Shown here: one piece after another, positions 63,085 through 64,000 of the stretch
Position numbering within the stretch: the stretch's first letter is position 1
How the letters are laid out: every line of letters starts with the position of its first letter
From: Nocardioides conyzicola
Lineage (GTDB): Bacteria; Actinomycetota; Actinomycetes; Propionibacteriales; Nocardioidaceae
Length of the DNA stretch: 64,000 bases
Assembly (NCBI RefSeq): GCF_039543825.1
Contig: NZ_BAABKM010000004.1
Span: forward strand, 1-64,000
Direction: 5' to 3'
The notes under the pieces: generated by a model
Database searches by the model: none
What the model was told of the DNA's origin: nothing
Seen by the model: the letters and a program-made list of their open reading frames with translations, nothing else
Translations under genes and position numbers: made by a program

Positions 63085-63555
63085 ATGGGCCTGGACAACT
63101 CCGCACGGGCGATCGCCGCCGCCGAGGCGCTCGGCCTGGCGCACACCGTGACCCGGCACGGGCAGGTGCGCTCGCTGGAGGAGGCGGCGCACGCGCGCGG
63201 GGTCGAGCCGCGGCAGATCGTCAAGACCATGGTGGTGCGGCTCAGCGACGACGACCACCGCTTCGTGCTGGTGCCCGGCGACCGCGAGATCGCGTGGCCG
63301 AAGCTCCGGGCGCTGCTCGGGGTCAACCGGATCTCGATGCCGAGTGCGGAGACGGCGTACGCCGTGACCGGCTACGAGCGCGGCACCATCACCCCGCTCG
63401 GCAGCCAGGCCGCGCTGCCGGTCATCGCCGATGCGTCCATCGCGGGGCAGATCAGCATCGGGGGCGGCGCGCACGGCGTCGCCCTCACGGTGGACGCGGC
63501 GGCGCTGGTGGCAGCGCTCGGCGCCACCGTCGCCGACGTCACTGAGCCCGCGTAG
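63085..63555 (+). CDS. YbaK/EbsC-type aminoacyl-tRNA deacylase
   Basis: 156 aa. Starts MGLDNSARAIAAAEALGLAHTVTRH; the fold-defining segments are VKTMVVRLSDDDHRFVLVPGDREI, RISMPSAETAYAVTGYERGTITPLG and ISIGGGAHGVALTVDAAAL. It hydrolyses mischarged tRNAs (Cys-tRNA-Pro type in YbaK), from family knowledge. It is inserted in reverse orientation between arc and dop, where mycobacteria have minus-direction genes. It shares a short divergent region with dop. Confidence 0.9.
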   Translation: MGLDNSARAIAAAEALGLAHTVTRHGQVRSLEEAAHARGVEPRQIVKTMVVRLSDDDHRFVLVPGDREIAWPKLRALLGVNRISMPSAETAYAVTGYERGTITPLGSQAALPVIADASIAGQISIGGGAHGVALTVDAAALVAALGATVADVTEPA

Positions 63556-63558
63556 CGC

Positions 63559-63651
63559 TCAGGACCGGGACTCGTCGTACGCGCGTCGCGTCGCCCGCCA
63601 GCTCACCGAGGCGGCGAGCAGCCCGAGCAGGACCACCATCAACCACAGCAT
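63559..63651 (-). CDS. Possible 30-aa single-pass membrane protein
   Basis: Thirty codons from ATG 63651: MLWLMVVLLGLLAASVSWRA, then TRRAYDESRS, one hydrophobic helix followed by a basic tail (positive-inside pattern). No SD is convincing. It lies 41 nt downstream of the arc stop on the same strand. Could be a real small protein or chance in a GC-rich sequence; no family known. Confidence 0.35.
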   Translation of the reverse strand: MLWLMVVLLGLLAASVSWRATRRAYDESRS

Positions 63652-63692
63652 GGTGGGACCCTGCCCGGGCGCCGTGGCAGGTAAACGCAGGG

Positions 63693-64000
63693 TTACAGGT
63701 ACTGGCCCGTGTTGGCGACCGTGTCGATGGACCGGCCCGGCTCGGTGCCCTGCTTGCCGGTGATGAGCGTGCGGATGAAGACGATCCGCTCGCCCTTCTT
63801 GCCGGAGATGCGGGCCCAGTCGTCCGGGTTGGTCGTGTTGGGCAGGTCCTCGTTCTCCTTGAACTCGTCGACGCACGCCTGGAGCAGGTGCGAGACCCGC
63901 AGCCCCTTCTGGTCGTGGTCGAGCAGGTCCTTGATCGCCATCTTCTTCGCGCGGTCGACGATGTTCTGGATCATGGCGCCGGAGTTGAAGTCCTTGAAGT
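63693..64000 (-). CDS. arc: Proteasome ATPase ARC/Mpa, C-terminal part (cut by window edge)
   Basis: About 102 C-terminal residues. Conserved [23 protein letters not shown] (AAA small domain) and the last residues GQYL, the motif that docks in proteasome alpha-subunit pockets to open the gate. It reads toward dop-pup-prcBA on the same strand, as expected for the mycobacterial mpa/arc gene. The AAA core and the coiled coil lie beyond the window. Confidence 0.95.
   Translation of the reverse strand, partial: FKDFNSGAMIQNIVDRAKKMAIKDLLDHDQKGLRVSHLLQACVDEFKENEDLPNTTNPDDWARISGKKGERIVFIRTLITGKQGTEPGRSIDTVANTGQYL

Overview
The window is a high-GC (about 70 percent or more by eye), densely packed actinobacterial chromosome segment. 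RbpA, a complete Pup-proteasome locus, PafBC, separate Lnt and polyprenol-phosphate mannose synthase genes, F420-type LLM oxidoreductases, frequent GTG starts and ATGA/GTGA stop-start overlaps all point to Actinomycetia. Overall gene content and the repeat style suggest Nocardioides or a close relative (Nocardioidaceae). The genus is an inference. No rRNA, tRNA, CRISPR array, transposase or prophage was seen.

Layout. 1-7.3 kb: sbcC (cut by the window edge), sbcD, fdhD and pepN on the minus strand, then a secreted S55-type (SpoIVB-like) peptidase. 7.4-20 kb: a collapsed DUF2200 pseudogene, a family-A polymerase without a 5' nuclease domain, and a run of redox and housekeeping enzymes (OYE, MFS, MDR, cysteine-less HesB-like, OsmC, SDR, cyclophilin lipoprotein, DSD1-type PLP enzyme, aldo/keto reductase, M50 peptidase, LLM oxidoreductase, VOC). 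20-26 kb: signal peptidase I, an ArsR-SRPBCC-VOC operon behind a palindromic operator, and a four-gene AraC-VOC-small protein-UvrA-like operon. 26-32.4 kb: alcohol dehydrogenase, an XRE-MurA fusion behind a palindrome, a long perfect hairpin, a glycerophosphodiesterase-MFS pair, and rbpA behind a SigR-type promoter. 32.4-35.2 kb: lnt-ppm1-fxsA operon. 35.6-40.6 kb: TetR regulator divergent from a translationally coupled enoyl-CoA hydratase / acyl-CoA synthetase / amidohydrolase / GNAT operon with a 20-bp palindrome between them, followed by a KamA-type radical SAM aminomutase. 42-44.8 kb: DUF3592-like, Lrp/AsnC, 5'-3' exonuclease, DinB.

44.8-49.1 kb looks like accessory DNA. It holds orphan hypothetical genes with looser codon use, a 32-nt direct repeat, a DUF222-HNH gene directly behind a perfect LexA (SOS) box, and four tandem copies of a roughly 140-bp noncoding unit.

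49.1-64 kb: an NAD(P)-binding protein, then the conserved actinobacterial proteasome neighbourhood, read from the right edge as arc (partial)-[ybaK inverted]-dop-pup-prcB-prcA-pafA-FKBP-pafB-pafC-tatA-tatC-hypothetical-diacylglycerol kinase-helY. Pup is encoded with a C-terminal Glu (GGE), so it would not need deamidation by Dop before ligation by PafA. Dop would then act mainly as depupylase. ARC/Mpa would unfold pupylated proteins into the PrcA/PrcB 20S core, and PafBC would couple the locus to DNA damage, as established in mycobacteria.

The least explained items are the XRE-MurA fusion, the palindrome-controlled acyl-CoA/amidohydrolase operon, the AraC-VOC-UvrA operon and the 140-bp tandem array. 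None can be called a new system from sequence alone.
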